A model generated the notes under the pieces. That model searched no databases and had not been told where the DNA came from. It saw only the letters and a list, made by a program, of their open reading frames with translations. The translations under genes were made by a program, and so were the position numbers. This document shows, one piece after another, positions 49,223 through 63,175 of a stretch of 64,000 nucleotides of DNA; the stretch's first letter is position 1; every line of letters begins with the position of its first letter. Origin of the DNA: Euonymus europaeus (lineage: Eukaryota > Streptophyta > Magnoliopsida > Celastrales > Celastraceae); assembly GCA_963580455.1 (NCBI GenBank), contig OY756968.1, positions 14,911,996 to 14,975,995 on the forward strand, in the 5' to 3' direction.

Positions 49223-51322
49223 TGGCATCGAAATAGTCTAAGAAGCTTAAACTCGTAAAATTTGACATAGAAGAACAATAAAAAGTGTACATTGAGCAAC
49301 TTTGATGATCCGAAGTTGCTGAACTCTCTCTATGGAGGGGCTTTTAACGGTTTTGTCCGTTTATCATAGAAAGTTAGTGTTTTGGCATCGAAAAAGTCTA
49401 GGAAGCTTAAACTCGTAAAATTTGACATATAAGAACAATAAAAATTTTACACTGAGCAACTATGATGGTCCGAAGTTGCTCAACTCTCTCTATGGAGGAG
49501 CTTTTAACGGTTTTGTCCGTTTATCATAGAAAGTTGGTGTTTTGGCATCGAAATAGTCTAGGAAGCTTATACTCTTAAAATTTAACATAGAAGAACAATA
49601 AAAAGTGTACATAGAGCAATTTTGATAGTCCGAAGTTGCTCAACTGTCTCTATGGAGGAGCTTTTAACGCTTTTGTCCGTTTGTCATAGAAAGTTGGTGT
49701 TTTGGCATCGAAATAGTCTAGGAAGCTTAAACTCGTAAAATTTGACATAGAAGAACAATAAAAAGTGTACATTGAGCAACTTTGATGGTCCGAAGTTGCT
49801 AAACTCTCTCTATGGAGGGGCTTTTAACGGTTTTGTCCGTTTATCATAGAAAGTTAGTGTTTTGGCATCGAAAAAGTCTAGGAAGCTTAAACTCGTAAAA
49901 TTTGACATAGAAGAACAATAAAAAGTGTACATTGAGCAACTTTGATGGTCCGAAGTTGCTCAGCTCTCTCTATGGAGGAGCTTTTAACGGTTTTGTTTGT
50001 TTGTCATAGAAAGTTGGTGTTTTGGCATCGAAATAGTCTGGGAAGCTTAAACTCGTAAAATTTGACATAGAAGAACAATAAAAAGTGTACATTGAGCAAC
50101 TTTGATGCTCCGAAGTTGCTCAACTCTCTCTATGGAGGAGCTTTTAACGGTTTTGTCCGTTTATCATAGAAAGTTGGTGTTTTGGCATCGAAATAGTCTA
50201 GGAAGCTTATACTCTTGAAATTTGACATAGAAGAACAATAAAAAGTGTACATAGAGCAATTTTGATAGTCCGAAGTTGCTCAACTCTCTCTATGGAGGAG
50301 CTTTTAACGGTTTTGTCCGTTTGTCATAGAAAGTTTTGTTTTGGCATTGAAATAATCTATGAAGCTTACACTCGTAAAATTTGACATATAAGAACAATAA
50401 AAATTTTACACTGAGCAACTTTGATGATCCGAAGTTGCTCAACTCTCTCTATGGAGGAGCTTTTAACGGTTTTGTCCGTTTATCATAGAAAGTTGGTGTT
50501 TTGGCATCGAAATAGTCTAGGAAGCTTATACTCTTAAAATTTGACATAGAAGAACAATAAAAAGTGTACATAGAGCAATTTTGATAGTCCGAAGTTGGTC
50601 AACTCTCTCTATGAAGGAGCTTTTAACGGTTTTGTCCGTTTTTCGTAGAAAGTTGGTGTTTTGGCATCGAAATAGTCTAGGAAGCTTAAACTCGTAAAAT
50701 TTGACATAGAAGAACAATAAAAAGTGTACATTGAGCAACTTTGATGGTCCGAAGTTTGCTGAACTCTCTCTATGGAGGGACTTTTAACGGTTTTGTCCGT
50801 TTATCATAGAATTTTGGTGTTTTGGCATCGAAATAATCTATGAAGCTTATACTCATAAAATTTTACATATAAGAACAATAAAAATTGTACACCGAGCAAC
50901 TTTGATGGTCCGAAGTTGCTCAATTCTCTTATATGGAGGAGCTTTTATCGGTTTTGTCCATTTGTCATAGAAAGTTGGTGTTTTGGCATCGAAATAATCT
51001 ATGAAGCTTATACTAGTAAAATTTGACATATAAGAACAATAAAAATTGTACACCGAGCAACTTTGATGGTCCGAAGTTGCTCAACTCTCTTATATGGAGG
51101 AGCTTTTATCGGTTTTTTCCATTTGTCATAGAAAGTTAGTGTTTCGGCATCGAAATAGTCTAGGATGCTTAAACTCGTAAAATTTAACATAGAAGAACAA
51201 TAAAAAGTGTACATTGAGCAACTTTGATGGTCCGAACTTGCTCAACTCTCTCTATGGAGGAGCTTTTAACGGTTTTGTCCATTTGTCATAGAAAGTTGGT
51301 GTTTTGGCATCGAAATAATCTA
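49223..51322 (+). repeat. Satellite block repeating about 46.2-48.3 kb at a 20-monomer offset
   Basis: From about 49,440 the monomer order repeats that of 46,240 onward at an offset near 3,202 bp (47,651/50,853). The sequence CGTTTTTCGTAG (50,640) matches 37,500 and not 47,440 (CGTTTTTCATAG), so the three related segments have partly mixed ancestry. Confidence 0.7.
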
Positions 51323-52268
51323 GGAAGCTTATACTCATAAAATTTAACATATAAGAACAACAAAAATTGTACACTGAGCAACGTTGATGGTCCGAAGTTG
51401 CTCAACTCTTTCTATGGAGGAGCTTTTAACGGTTTTGTCCATTTGTTATAGAAAGTCGGTGTTTTGGCATCAAAATAATCAATGAAGCCTATACTCGTAA
51501 AATTTTACATAGAAGAACAATAAAAAGTCTATCCCGAGCAACTTTAATCGTCCGAAGTTGCTCAACTCTCTCTATGGAGGGGCTTTTAACGGTTTTGTCC
51601 GTTTATCGTAGAAAGTTGGTGTTTTGGCATCGAAATAATCTAGGAAGCTTATACTCATAAAATTTAACATATAAGAACAACAAAAATTGTACACTGAGCA
51701 ACGTTGATGGTCCGAAGTTGCTCAACTCTTTCTATGGAGGAGCTTTTAACGGTTTTGTCCATTTGTTATAGAAAGTCGGTGTTTTCGCATCAAAATAATC
51801 AATGAAGCCTATACTCGTAAAATTTTACATAGAAGAACAATAAAAAGTCTATCCCGAGCAACTTTAATCGTCCGAAGTTGCTCAACTCTCTCTATGGAGG
51901 GGCTTTTAACGGTTTTGTCCGTTTATCGTAGAAAGTTGGTGTTTTGGCATCGAAATAATCTAGGAAGCTTATACTCATAAAATTTAACATATAAGAACAA
52001 CAAAAATTGTACACTGAGCAACGTTGATGGTCCGAAGTTGCTCAACTCTTTCTATGGAGGAGCTTTTAACGGTTTTGTCCATTTGTTATAGAAAGTCGGT
52101 GTTTTGGCATCAAAATAATCAATGAAGCCTATACTCGTAAAATTTTACATAGAAGAACAATAAAAAGTCTATCCCGAGCAACTTTAATCGTCCGAAGTTG
52201 CTCAACTCTCTCTATGGAGGGGCTTTTAACGGTTTTGTCCGTTTATCGTAGAAAGTTGGTGTTTTGGC
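51323..52268 (+). repeat. 320-bp dimer higher-order repeat, cluster 2 (three units)
   Basis: Dimers begin at 51,323, 51,643 and 51,963. The middle one carries the private variant GTTTTCGCATC near 51,780, which recurs in the middle dimer of cluster 3. Confidence 0.88.
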
Positions 52269-52602
52269 ATCGAAATAGTCTAAGAAGCTTAAACTCATAA
52301 AATTTGACATAGAAGAACAATAAAAAGTGTTCATTGAGCAACTTTGATGATCCGAAGTTGCTGAACTCTCTCTATGGAGGGGCTTTTAACGGTTTTGTCC
52401 GTTTATCATAGAAAGTTAGTGTTTTGGCATCGAAAAAGTCTAGGAAGCTTAAACTCGTAAAATTTGACATAGAAGAACAATAAAAAGTGTACATTGAGCA
52501 ACTTTGATGGTCCGAACTTGCTCAACTCTCTCTATGGAGGAGCTTTTAACGGTTTTGTCCATTTGTCATAGAAAGTTGGTGTTTTGGCATCGAAATAATC
52601 TA

Positions 52603-53420
52603 GGAAGCTTATACTCATAAAATTTAACATATAAGAACAACAAAAATTGTACACTGAGCAACGTTGATGGTCCGAAGTTGCTCAACTCTTTCTATGGAGG
52701 AGCTTTTAACGGTTTTGTCCATTTGTTATAGAAAGTCGGTGTTTTGGCATCAAAATAATCAATGAAGCCTATACTCGTAAAATTTTACATAGAAGAACAA
52801 TAAAAAGTCTATCCCGAGCAACTTTAATCGTCCGAAGTTGCTCAACTCTCTCTATGGAGGGGCTTTTAACGGTTTTGTCCGTTTATCGTAGAAAGTTGGT
52901 GTTTTGGCATCGAAATAATCTAGGAAGCTTATACTCATAAAATTTAACATATAAGAACAACAAAAATTGTACACTGAGCAACGTTGATGGTCCGAAGTTG
53001 CTCAACTCTTTCTATGGAGGAGCTTTTAACGGTTTTGTCCATTTGTTATAGAAAGTCGGTGTTTTCGCATCAAAATAATCAATGAAGCCTATACTCGTAA
53101 AATTTTACATAGAAGAACAATAAAAAGTCTATCCCGAGCAACTTTAATCGTCCGAAGTTGCTCAACTCTCTCTATGGAGGGGCTTTTAACGGTTTTGTCC
53201 GTTTATCGTAGAAAGTTGGTGTTTTGGCATCGAAATAATCTAGGAAGCTTATACTCATAAAATTTAACATATAAGAACAACAAAAATTGTACACTGAGCA
53301 ACGTTGATGGTCCGAAGTTGCTCAACTCTTTCTATGGAGGAGCTTTTAACGGTTTTGTCCATTTGTTATAGAAAGTCGGTGTTTTGGCATCAAAATAATC
53401 AATGAAGCCTATACTCGTAA
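52603..53420 (+). repeat. 320-bp dimer higher-order repeat, cluster 3 (three units, last one cut short)
   Basis: Dimers begin at 52,603, 52,923 and 53,243, exactly 1,280 bp (8 monomers) after those of cluster 2. The shared GTTTTCGCATC in the middle dimer shows that the whole eight-monomer block was copied. The last class D unit switches at about 53,430 to a class A unit (ATATAAGAACAATAAAAATTGTACACC), so a recombination joint lies there. Confidence 0.86.
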
Positions 53421-56400
53421 AATTTTACATATAAGAACAATAAAAATTGTACACCGAGCAACTTTGATGGTCCGAAGTTGCTCAACCCTCTTATATGGAG
53501 GAGCTTTTATCGGTTTTTTTCATTTGTCATAGAAAGTTAGTTTTTCGGCATCGAAATAGTCTAGGATGCTTAAACTCGTTAAATTTGACATAGAAGAACA
53601 ATAAAAAGTGTACATTGAGCAACTTTGATGGTCCGAACTTGCTCAACTCTCTCTATGGAGGAGCTTTTAACGGTTTTGTCCATTTGTCATAGAAAGTTGG
53701 TGTTTCGGCATCGAAATAGTCTAGGAAGCTTATACTCTTAAAATTTGACATAGAAGAACAATAAAAAGTGTACATTGAGCAACTTTGATGGTCCGAAGTT
53801 GCTCACCTCTCTCTATGGAGGAGCTTTTATTGGTTTTGTCCGTTTGTCATAGAAAGTTGGTGTTTTGGCATCGAAATAGTCTGGGAAGCATAAACTCGTA
53901 AAATTTGACATAGAAGAACAATAAAAAGTCTACATTGAGCAACTTTGATGGTCCGAAGTTGCTGAACTCTCTCTATGGAGGGGCTTTTAATGGTTTTGTC
54001 CGTTTATCGTAGAAAGTTGGTGTTTTGGCATCGAAATAGTCTAGGAAGCTTATACTCTTAAAATTTGACATAGAAGAACAATAAAAAGTGTACATTGAGC
54101 AACTTTGATGGTCCGAAGTTGCTGAACTCTCTCTATGGAGGGGCTTTTAACGGTTTTGTCCGTTTATCGTAGAAATTTGGTGTTTTGGCATCGAAATAGT
54201 CTAGGAAGCTTAAACTCGTAAAATTTGACATAGAAGAACAATAAAAAGTGTACATTGAGCAACTTTGATGATCCGAAGTTGCTGAACTCTCTCTATGGAG
54301 GGGCTTTTAACGGTTTTGTCCGTTTATCATAGAAAGTTAGTGTTTTTGCATCGACAAAAGTCTAGGAAGCTTAAACTCGTAAAATTTGACATAGAAGAAC
54401 AATAAAAAGTGTACATTGAGCAACATTGATGGTCCGAAGTTGCTCAGCTCTCTCTATGGAGGAGCTTTTAACGGTTTTGTTTGTTTGTCATAGAAAGTTG
54501 GTGTTTTGGCATCGAAATAGTCTGGGAAGCTTAAACTCGTAAAATTTGACTTAGAAGAACAATAAAAAGTGTACATTGAGCAACTTTGATGGTCCGAAGT
54601 TGCTGAACTCTCTCTATGGAGGGGCTTTTAACGGTTTTGTCCGTTTATCGTAGAAAGTTGGTGTTTTGGCATCGAAATAGTCTAGGAAGCTTATACTCTT
54701 AAAATTTGACATAGAAGAACAATAAAAAGTGTACATTGAGCAACTTTGATGGTCCGAAGTTGCTCAACTCTCTCTATGGAGGAGCTTTTAACGGTTTTGT
54801 CCGTTTATCATAGAAAGTTGGTGTTTTGGCATCGAAATAGTCTAGGAGGCTTAAACTCGTAAAATTTGACATAGAAGAACAATAAAAAGTGTACATTGAG
54901 CACCTTTGCTGGTCCGAAGTTGCTCAGCTCTCTCTATGGAGGAGCTTTTAACGGTTTTGTTTGTTTGTCATAGAAAGTTGGTGTTTTGGCATCGAAATAG
55001 TCTGGGAAGCATAAACTCGTAAAATTTGACATAGAAGAACAATAAAAAGTGTACATTGAGCACCTTTGCTGGTCCGAAGTTGCTCAGCTCTCTCTATGGA
55101 GGAGCTTTTAACGGTTTTGTTTGTTTGTCATAGAAAGTTGGTGTTTTGGCATCGAAATAGTCTAGGAAGCTTATACGCTTAAAAATTTCACATAGAAGAA
55201 CAATAAAAAGTGTACATTGAGCAACTTTGATGGTCCGAAGTTGCTCAGCTCTCTCTATGGAGGAGCTTTTAACGGTTTTGTTTGTTTGTCATAGAAAGTT
55301 GGTGTTTTGGCATCGAAATAGTCTGGGAAGCTTAAACTCGTAAAATTTGACATAGAAGAACAATAAAAAGTGTACATTGAGCAACTTTGATGGTCCGAAG
55401 TTGCTCAGCTCTCTCTATGGAGGAGCTTTTAACGGTTTTGTTTGTTTGTCATAGAAAGTTGGTGTTTTGGCATCGAAATAGTCTGGGAAGCTTAAACTCG
55501 TAAAATTTGACATAGAAGAACAATAAAAAGTGTACATTGAGCAACTTTGATGGTCCGAAGTTGCTCAACTCTCTCTATGGAGGAGCTTTTAACGGTTTTG
55601 TCCGTTTATCATAGAAAGTTGGTGTTTTGGCATCGAAATAGTCTAGGAGGCTTATACTCTTGAAATTTGACATAGAAGAACAATAAAAAGTGTACATAGA
55701 GCAATTTTGATAGTCCGAAGTTGCTCAACTGTCTCTATGGAGGAGCTTTTAACGGTTTTGTCCGTTTGTCATAGAAAGTTGGTGTTTTGGCATCGAAATA
55801 GTCTAGGAAGCTTAAACTCGTAAAATTTGACATAGAAGAACAATAAAAAGTGTACATTGAGCACCTTTGCTGGTCCGAAGTTGCTGAACTCTCTCTATGG
55901 AGGGGCTTTTAGCGGTTTTGTCCGTTTATCATAGAAAGTTAGTGTTTTGGCATCGAAATAGTCTGGGAAGCATAAACTCGTAAAATTTGACATAGAAGAA
56001 CAATAAAAAGTGTACATTGAGCAACTTTGATGGTCCGAAGTTGCTGAACTCTCTCTATGGAGGGGCTTTTAACGGTTTTGTCCGTTTATCGTAGAAAGTT
56101 GGTGTTTTGGCATCGAAATAGTCTACGAAGCTTATACTCTTAAAATTTGACATAGAAGAACAATAAAAAGTGTACATTGAGCAACTTTGATGGTCCGAAG
56201 TTGCTGAACTCTCTCTATGGAGGGGCTTTTAACGGTTTTGTCCGTTTATCGTAGAAAGTTGGTGTTTTGGCATCGAAATAGTCTAGGAAGCTTAAACTCG
56301 TAAAATTTGACATAGAAGAACAATAAAAAGTGTACATTGAGCAACTTTGATGGTCCGAAGTTGCTGAACTCTCTCTATGGAGGGGCTTTTAACGGTTTTG

Positions 56401-59400
56401 TCCATTTGTCATAGAAAGTTGGTGTTTCGGCATCGAAATAGTCTAGGAAGCTTATACTCTTAAAATTTGACATAGAAGAACAATGAAAAGTGTACATTGA
56501 GCAACTTTGATGGTCCGAAGTTGCTCAACTCTCTCTATGGAGGAGCTTTTAACGGTTTTGTCCGTTTGTCATAGAAAGTTGGTGTTTTGGCATCGAAATA
56601 GTCTGGGAAGCATAAACTCGTAAAATTTGACATAGAAGAACAATAAAAAGTGTACATTGAGCAACTTTGATGGTCCGAAGTTGCTGAACTCTCTCTATGG
56701 AGGGGCTTTTAACGGTTTTGTCCGTTTATCGTAGAAAGTTGGTGTTTTGGCATCGAAATAGTCTAGGAAGCTTATACTCTTAAAATTTGACATAGAAGAA
56801 CAATAAAAAGTGTACATTGAGCAACTTTGATGGTCCGAAGTTGCTGAACTCTCTCTATGGAGGGGCTTTTAACGGTTTTATCCGTTTATCGTAGAAAGTT
56901 GGTGTTTTGGCATCGAAATAGTCTAGGAAGCTTATACGCTTAAAAATTTCACATAGAAGAACAATAAAAAGTGTACATTGAGCAACTTTGATGGTCCGAA
57001 GTTGCTGAACTCTCTGTATGGAGGGGCTTTTAACGGTTTTGTCCGTTTATCGTAGAAAGTTGGTGTTTTGGCATCGAAATAGTCTAGGAAGCTTATACGC
57101 TTAAAAATTTCACATAGAAGAACAATAAAAAGTGTACATTGAGCAACTTTGATGGTCCGAAATTGCTCAGCTCTCTCTATGGAGGAGCTTTTAACGGTTT
57201 TGTCCGTTTGTCATAGAAAGTTGGTGTTTTGGCATCGAAATAGTCTGGGAAGCATAAACTCGTAAAATTTGACATAGAAGAACAATAAAAAGTCTACATT
57301 GAGCAACTTTGATGGTCCGAAGTTGCTGAACTCTCTCTATGGAGGGGCTTTTAATGGTTTTGTCCGTTTATCGTAGAAATTTGGTGTTTTGGCATCGAAA
57401 TAGTCTAGGAAGCTTATACTCTTAAAATTTGACATAGAAGAACAATAAAAAGTGTACATTGAGCAACTTTGATGGTCCGAAGTTGCTGAACTCTCTCTAT
57501 GGAGGGGCTTTTAACGGTTTTGTCCGTTTATCGTAGAAAGTTGGTGTTTTGGCATCGAAATAGTCTACGAAGCTTATACTCTTAAAATTTGACATAGAAG
57601 AACAATAAAAAGTGTACATTGAGCAACTTTGATGGTCCGAAGTTGCTGAACTCTCTCTATGGAGGGGCTTTTAACGGTTTTGTCCGTTTATCGTAGAAAG
57701 TTGGTGTTTTGGCATCGAAATAGTCTAGGAAGCTTAAACTCGTAAAATTTGACATAGAAGAACAATAAAAAGTGTACATTGAGCAACTTTGATGGTCCGA
57801 AGTTGCTGAACTCTCTCTATGGAGGGGCTTTTAACGGTTTTGTCCGTTTATCATAGAAAGTTAGTGTTTTGGCATCGAAAAAGTCTAGGAAGCTTAAACT
57901 CATAAAATTTGACATAGAAGAACAATAAAAAGTGTACACTGAGCAACTTTGATGGTCCGAACTTGCTCAACTCTCTCTATGGAGGAGCTTTTAACGGTTT
58001 TGTCCATTTGTCATAGAAAGTTGGTGTTTCGGCATCGAAATAGTCTAGGAAGCTTATACTCTTAAAATTTGACATAGAAGAACAATGAAAAGTGTACATT
58101 GAGCAACTTTGATGGTCCGAAGTTGCTCAACTCTCTCTATGGAGGAGCTTTTAACGGTTTTGTCCGTTTGTCATAGAAAGTTGGTGTTTTGGCATCGAAA
58201 TAGTCTGGGAAGCATAAACTCGTAAAATTTGACATAGAAGAACAATAAAAAGTGTACATTGAGCAACTTTGATGGTCCGAAGTTGCTGAACTCTCTCTAT
58301 GGAGGGGCTTTTAACGGTTTTGTCCGTTTATCGTAGAAAGTTGGTGTTTTGGCATCGAAATAGTCTAGGAAGCTTATACTCTTAAAATTTGACATAGAAG
58401 AACAATAAAAAGTGTACATTGAGCAACTTTGATGGTCCGAAGTTGCTGAACTCTCTCTATGGAGGGGCTTTTAACGGTTTTATCCGTTTATCGTAGAAAG
58501 TTGGTGTTTTGGCATCGAAATAGTCTAGGAAGCTTATACGCTTAAAAATTTCACATAGAAGAACAATAAAAAGTGTACATTGAGCAACTTTGATGGTCCG
58601 AAGTTGCTGAACTCTCTCTATGGAGGGGCTTTTAACGGTTTTGTCCGTTTATCGTAGAAAGTTGGTGTTTTGGCATCGAAATAGTCTAGGAAGCTTATAC
58701 GCTTAAAAATTTCACATAGAAGAACAATAAAAAGTGTACATTGAGCAACTTTGATGGTCCGAAGTTGCTCAGCTCTCTCTATGGAGGAGCTTTTAACGGT
58801 TTTGTTTGTTTGTCATAGAAAGTTGGTGTTTTGGCATCGAAATAGTCTGGGAAGCTTAAACTCGTAAAATTTGACATAGAAGAACAATAAAAAGTGTACA
58901 TTGAGCAACTTTGATGGTCCGAAGTTGCTCAGCTCTCTCTATGGAGGAGCTTTTAACGGTTTTGTTTGTTTGTCATAGAAAGTTGGTGTTTTGGCATCGA
59001 AATAGTCTGGGAAGCTTAAACTCGTAAAATTTGACATAGAAGAACAATAAAAAGTGTACATTGAGCAACTTTGATGGTCCGAAGTTGCTCAACTCTCTCT
59101 ATGGAGGAGCTTTTAACGGTTTTGTCCGTTTATCATAGAAAGTTGGTGTTTTGGCATCGAAATAGTCTAGGAGGCTTATACTCTTGAAATTTGACATAGA
59201 AGAACAATAAAAAGTGTACATAGAGCAATTTTGATAGTCCGAAGTTGCTCAACTGTCTCTATGGAGGAGCTTTTAACGGTTTTGTCCGTTTGTCATAGAA
59301 AGTTGGTGTTTTGGCATCGAAATAGTCTAGGAAGCTTAAACTCGTAAAATTTGACATTGAAGAACAATAAAAAGTGTACATTGAGCACCTTTGCTGGTCC

Positions 59401-61430
59401 GAAGTTGCTGAACTCTCTCTATGGAGGGGCTTTTAACGGTTTTGTCCGTTTATCATAGAAAGTTAGTGTTTTGGCATCGAAATAGTCTGGGAAGCATAAA
59501 CTCGTAAAATTTGACATAGAAGAACAATAAAAAGTGTACATGGAGCAACTTTGATGGTCCGAAGTTGCTGAACTCTCTCTATGGAGGGGCTTTTAACGGT
59601 TTTGTCCGTTTATCGTAGAAAGTTGGTGTTTTGGCATCGAAATAGTCTACGAAGCTTATACTCTTAAAATTTGACATAGAAGAACAATAAAAAGTGTACA
59701 TTGAGCAACTTTGATGGTCCGAAGTTGCTGAACTCTCTCTATGGAGGGGCTTTTAACGGTTTTGTCCGTTTATCGTAGAAAGTTGGTGTTTGGGCATCGA
59801 AATAGTCTAGGAAGCTTAAACTCGTAAAATTTGACATAGAAGAACAATAAAAAGTGTACATTGAGCAACTTTGATGGTCCGAAGTTGCTGAACTCTCTCT
59901 ATGGAGGGGCTTTTAACGGTTTTGTCCGTTTATCATAGAAAGTTAGTGTTTTGGCATCGAAAAAGTCTAGGAAGCTTAAACTCATAAAATTTGACATAGA
60001 AGAACAATAAAAAGTGTACACTGAGCAACTTTGATGGTCCGAACTTGCTCAACTCTCTCTATGGAGGAGCTTTTAACGGTTTTGTCCATTTGTCATAGAA
60101 AGTTGGTGTTTCGGCATCGAAATAGTCCAGGAAGCTTATACTCTTAAAATTTGACATAGAAGAACAATGAAAAGTGTACATTGAGCAACTTTGATGGTCC
60201 GAAGTTGCTCAACTCTCTCTATGGAGGAGCTTTTAACGGTTTTGTCCGTTTGTCATAGAAAGTTGGTGTTTTGGCATCGAAATAGTCTGGGAAGCATAAA
60301 CTCGTAAAATTTGACATAGAAGAACAATAAAAAGTGTACATTGAGCAACTTTGATGGTCCGAAGTTGCTGAACTCTCTCTATGGAGGGGCTTTTAACGGT
60401 TTTGTCCGTTTATCGTAGAAAGTTGGTGTTTTGGCATCGAAATAGTCTAGGAAGCTTATACTCTTAAAATTTGACATAGAAGAACAATAAAAAGTGTACA
60501 TTGAGCAACTTTGATGGTCCGAAGTTGCTGAACTCTCTCTATGGAGGGGCTTTTAACGGTTTTGTCCGTTTATCGTAGAAAGTTGGTGTTTTTGCATCGA
60601 AATAGTCTAGGAAGCTTATACGCTTAAAAATTTCACATAGAAGAACAATAAAAAGTGTACATTGAGCAACTTTGATGGTCCGAAGTTGCTCAGCTCTCTC
60701 TATGGAGGAGCTTTTAACGGTTTTGTTTGTTTGTCATAGAAAGTTGGTGTTTTGGCATCGAAATAGTCTGGGAAGCTTAAACTCGTAAAATTTGACATAG
60801 AAGAACAATAAAAAGTGTACATTGAGCAACTTTGATGGTCCGAAGTTGCTCAGCTCTCTCTATGGAGGAGCTTTTAACGGTTTTGTTTGTTTGTCATAGA
60901 AAGTTGGTGTTTTGGCATCGAAATAGTCTGGGAAGCTTAAACTCGTAAAATTTGACATAGAAGAACAATAAAAAGTGTACATTGAGCAACTTTGATGGTC
61001 CGAAGTTGCTCAACTCTCTCTATGGAGGAGCTTTTAACGGTTTTGTCCGTTTATCATAGAAAGTTGGTGTTTTGGCATCGAAATAGTCTAGGAGGCTTAT
61101 ACTCTTGAAATTTGACATAGAAGAACAATAAAAAGTGTACATAGAGCAATTTTGATAGTCCGAAGTTGCTCAACTGTCTCTATGGAGGAGCTTTTAACGG
61201 TTTTGTCCGTTTGTCATAGAAAGTTGGTGTTTTGGCATCGAAATAGTCTAGGAAGCTTAAACTCGTAAAATTTGACATAGAAGAACAATAAAAAGTGTAC
61301 ATTGAGCACCTTTGCTGGTCCGAAGTTGCTGAACTCTCTCTATGGAGGGGCTTTTAACGGTTTTGTCCGTTTATCATAGAAAGTTAGTGTTTTTGGCATC
61401 GAAATAGTCTAGGAAGCTTAAACTCGTAAA
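53421..61430 (+). repeat. Homogenised 160-bp monomers in 10- to 13-mer higher-order repeats
   Basis: Class B monomers with TTGCTGAACTC, GGAGGGGC and TTTATCGTAG dominate. The marker AACAATGAAAAG occurs at 56,481, 58,083 and 60,165 (1,602 and 2,082 bp apart, 10 and 13 monomers). The marker GGAGGCTTATACTCTTGAAA occurs near 55,646, 59,170 and 61,092. The phrase TTATACGCTTAAAAATTTCAC recurs singly and in pairs. Similarity between copies is high enough that few private differences are visible. Confidence 0.78.
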
Positions 61431-63175
61431 ATTTGACATAGAAGAACAATAAAAAGTGTACATTGAGCAACTTTGATGGTCCGAAGTTGCTCAACTCATA
61501 TGGAGGAGCTTTTAACGGTTTTGTCCGTTTGTCATAGAAAGTTGTTGTTTTGACATCGAAATAGTCTAGGAAGCTTAAACTCGTAAAATTTGACATAGAA
61601 GAACAATAAAAAGTGTACATCGAGCAACTTTGATGTCCGAAGTTGCCCAACTCTCTCTATGGAGGAGCTTTTAATGATTTTGTCCCTTTGTCATAGAATT
61701 TTGGTGTTTTGGCATCGAAATAATCTATGAAGCTTATACTCATAAAATTTTACATATAAGAACAATAAAAATTGTACACCGAGCAACTTTGATGGTCCGA
61801 ACTTGCTCAATTCTCTTATATGGAGGAGCTTTTATCGGTTTTGTCCATTTGTCATAGAAAGTTAGTGTTTCGGCATCGAAATAGTCTAGGATGCTTAAAC
61901 TCGTAAAATTTGACATAGAAGAACAATAAAAAGTGTACATTGAGCAACTTTGATGGTCCGAAGTTGGTTAACTCTCTCTATGGAGGAGCTTTTAACGGTT
62001 TTGTCCATTTGTCATAGAAAGTTGGTGTTTCGGCATCGAAATAGTCTAGGAAGCTTATACTCTTAAAATTCGACATAGAAGAACAATAAAAAGTGTACAT
62101 TGAGCAACTTTGATGGTCCGAAGTTGCTCAACTCTCTCTATGGAGGAGCATTTAACGGTTTTGTCCGTTTGTCATAGAAAGTTGGTGTTTTGGCATCGAA
62201 ATAGTCTGGGAAGCATAAACTCGTAAAATTTGACATAGAAGAATAATAAAAAGTGTACATTGAGCAACTTTGATGGTCCGAAGTTGCTGAACTCTCTCTA
62301 TGGAGGGGCTTTTAACGGTTTTGTCCGTTTATCGTAGAAAGTTGGTGTTTTGGCATCGAAATAGTCTAGGAAGCTTATACTCTTAAAATTTGACATAGAA
62401 GAACAATAAAAAGTGTACATTGAGCAACTTTGATGGTCCGAAGTTGCTGAACTCTCTCTATGGAGGGGCTTTTAACGGTTTTGTCCGTTTATCGTAGAAA
62501 GTTGGTGTTTTGGCATCGAAATAGTCTAGGAAGCTTAAACTCGTAAAATTTGACATAGAAGAACAATAAAAAGTGTACATTGAGCAACTTTGATGGTCCG
62601 AAGTTGCTGAACTCTCTCTATGGAGGGGCTTTTAACGGTTTTGTCCGTTTATCATAGAAAGTTAGTGTTTTGGCATCGAAAAAGTCTAGGAAGCTTAAAC
62701 TCGTAAAATTTGACATAGAAGAACAATAAAAAGTGTACATTGAGCAACTTTGATGGTCCGAAGTTGCTGAACTCTCTCTATGGAGGGGCTTTTAACGGTT
62801 TTGTCCGTTTATCGTAGAAAGTTGGTGTTTTGGCATCGAAATAGTCTAGGAAGCTTATACTCTTAAAATTTGACATAGAAGAACAATAAAAAGTGTACAT
62901 TGAGCAACTTTGATGGTCCGAAGTTGCTGAACTCTCTCTATGGAGGGGCTTTTAACGGTTTTGTCCGTTTATCGTAGAAAGTTGGTGTTTTGGCATCGAA
63001 ATAGTCTAGGAAGCTTAAACTCGTAAAATTTGACATAGAAGAACAATAAAAAGTGTACATTGAGCAACTTTGATGGTCCGAAGTTGCTGAACTCTCTCTA
63101 TGGAGGGGCTTTTAACGGTTTTGTCCGTTTATCGTAGAAAGTTGGTGTTTTGGCATCGAAAAAGTCTAGGAAGCT
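61431..63175 (+). repeat. Irregular junction monomers followed by a class B run
   Basis: One unit near 61,490 reads CTCAACTCATATGG, lacking part of the CT run; another at about 61,633 has lost one base of the hairpin loop (TGATGTCCG). Class A CTTATATGG units at 61,740-61,860 resemble those near 47.7 and 50.9 kb. From 62,230 the array returns to homogeneous class B units. Confidence 0.7.

Noticed and set aside
9979..61940. Dozens of minus-strand ORFs of 63-88 codons with recurring sequences such as YNFYCSYMSNF and FLLFFYVKFYE
   Set aside because: They are the same satellite monomer read in shifting frames, spanning one to one and a half units, with no start context, no conserved frame and no domain.
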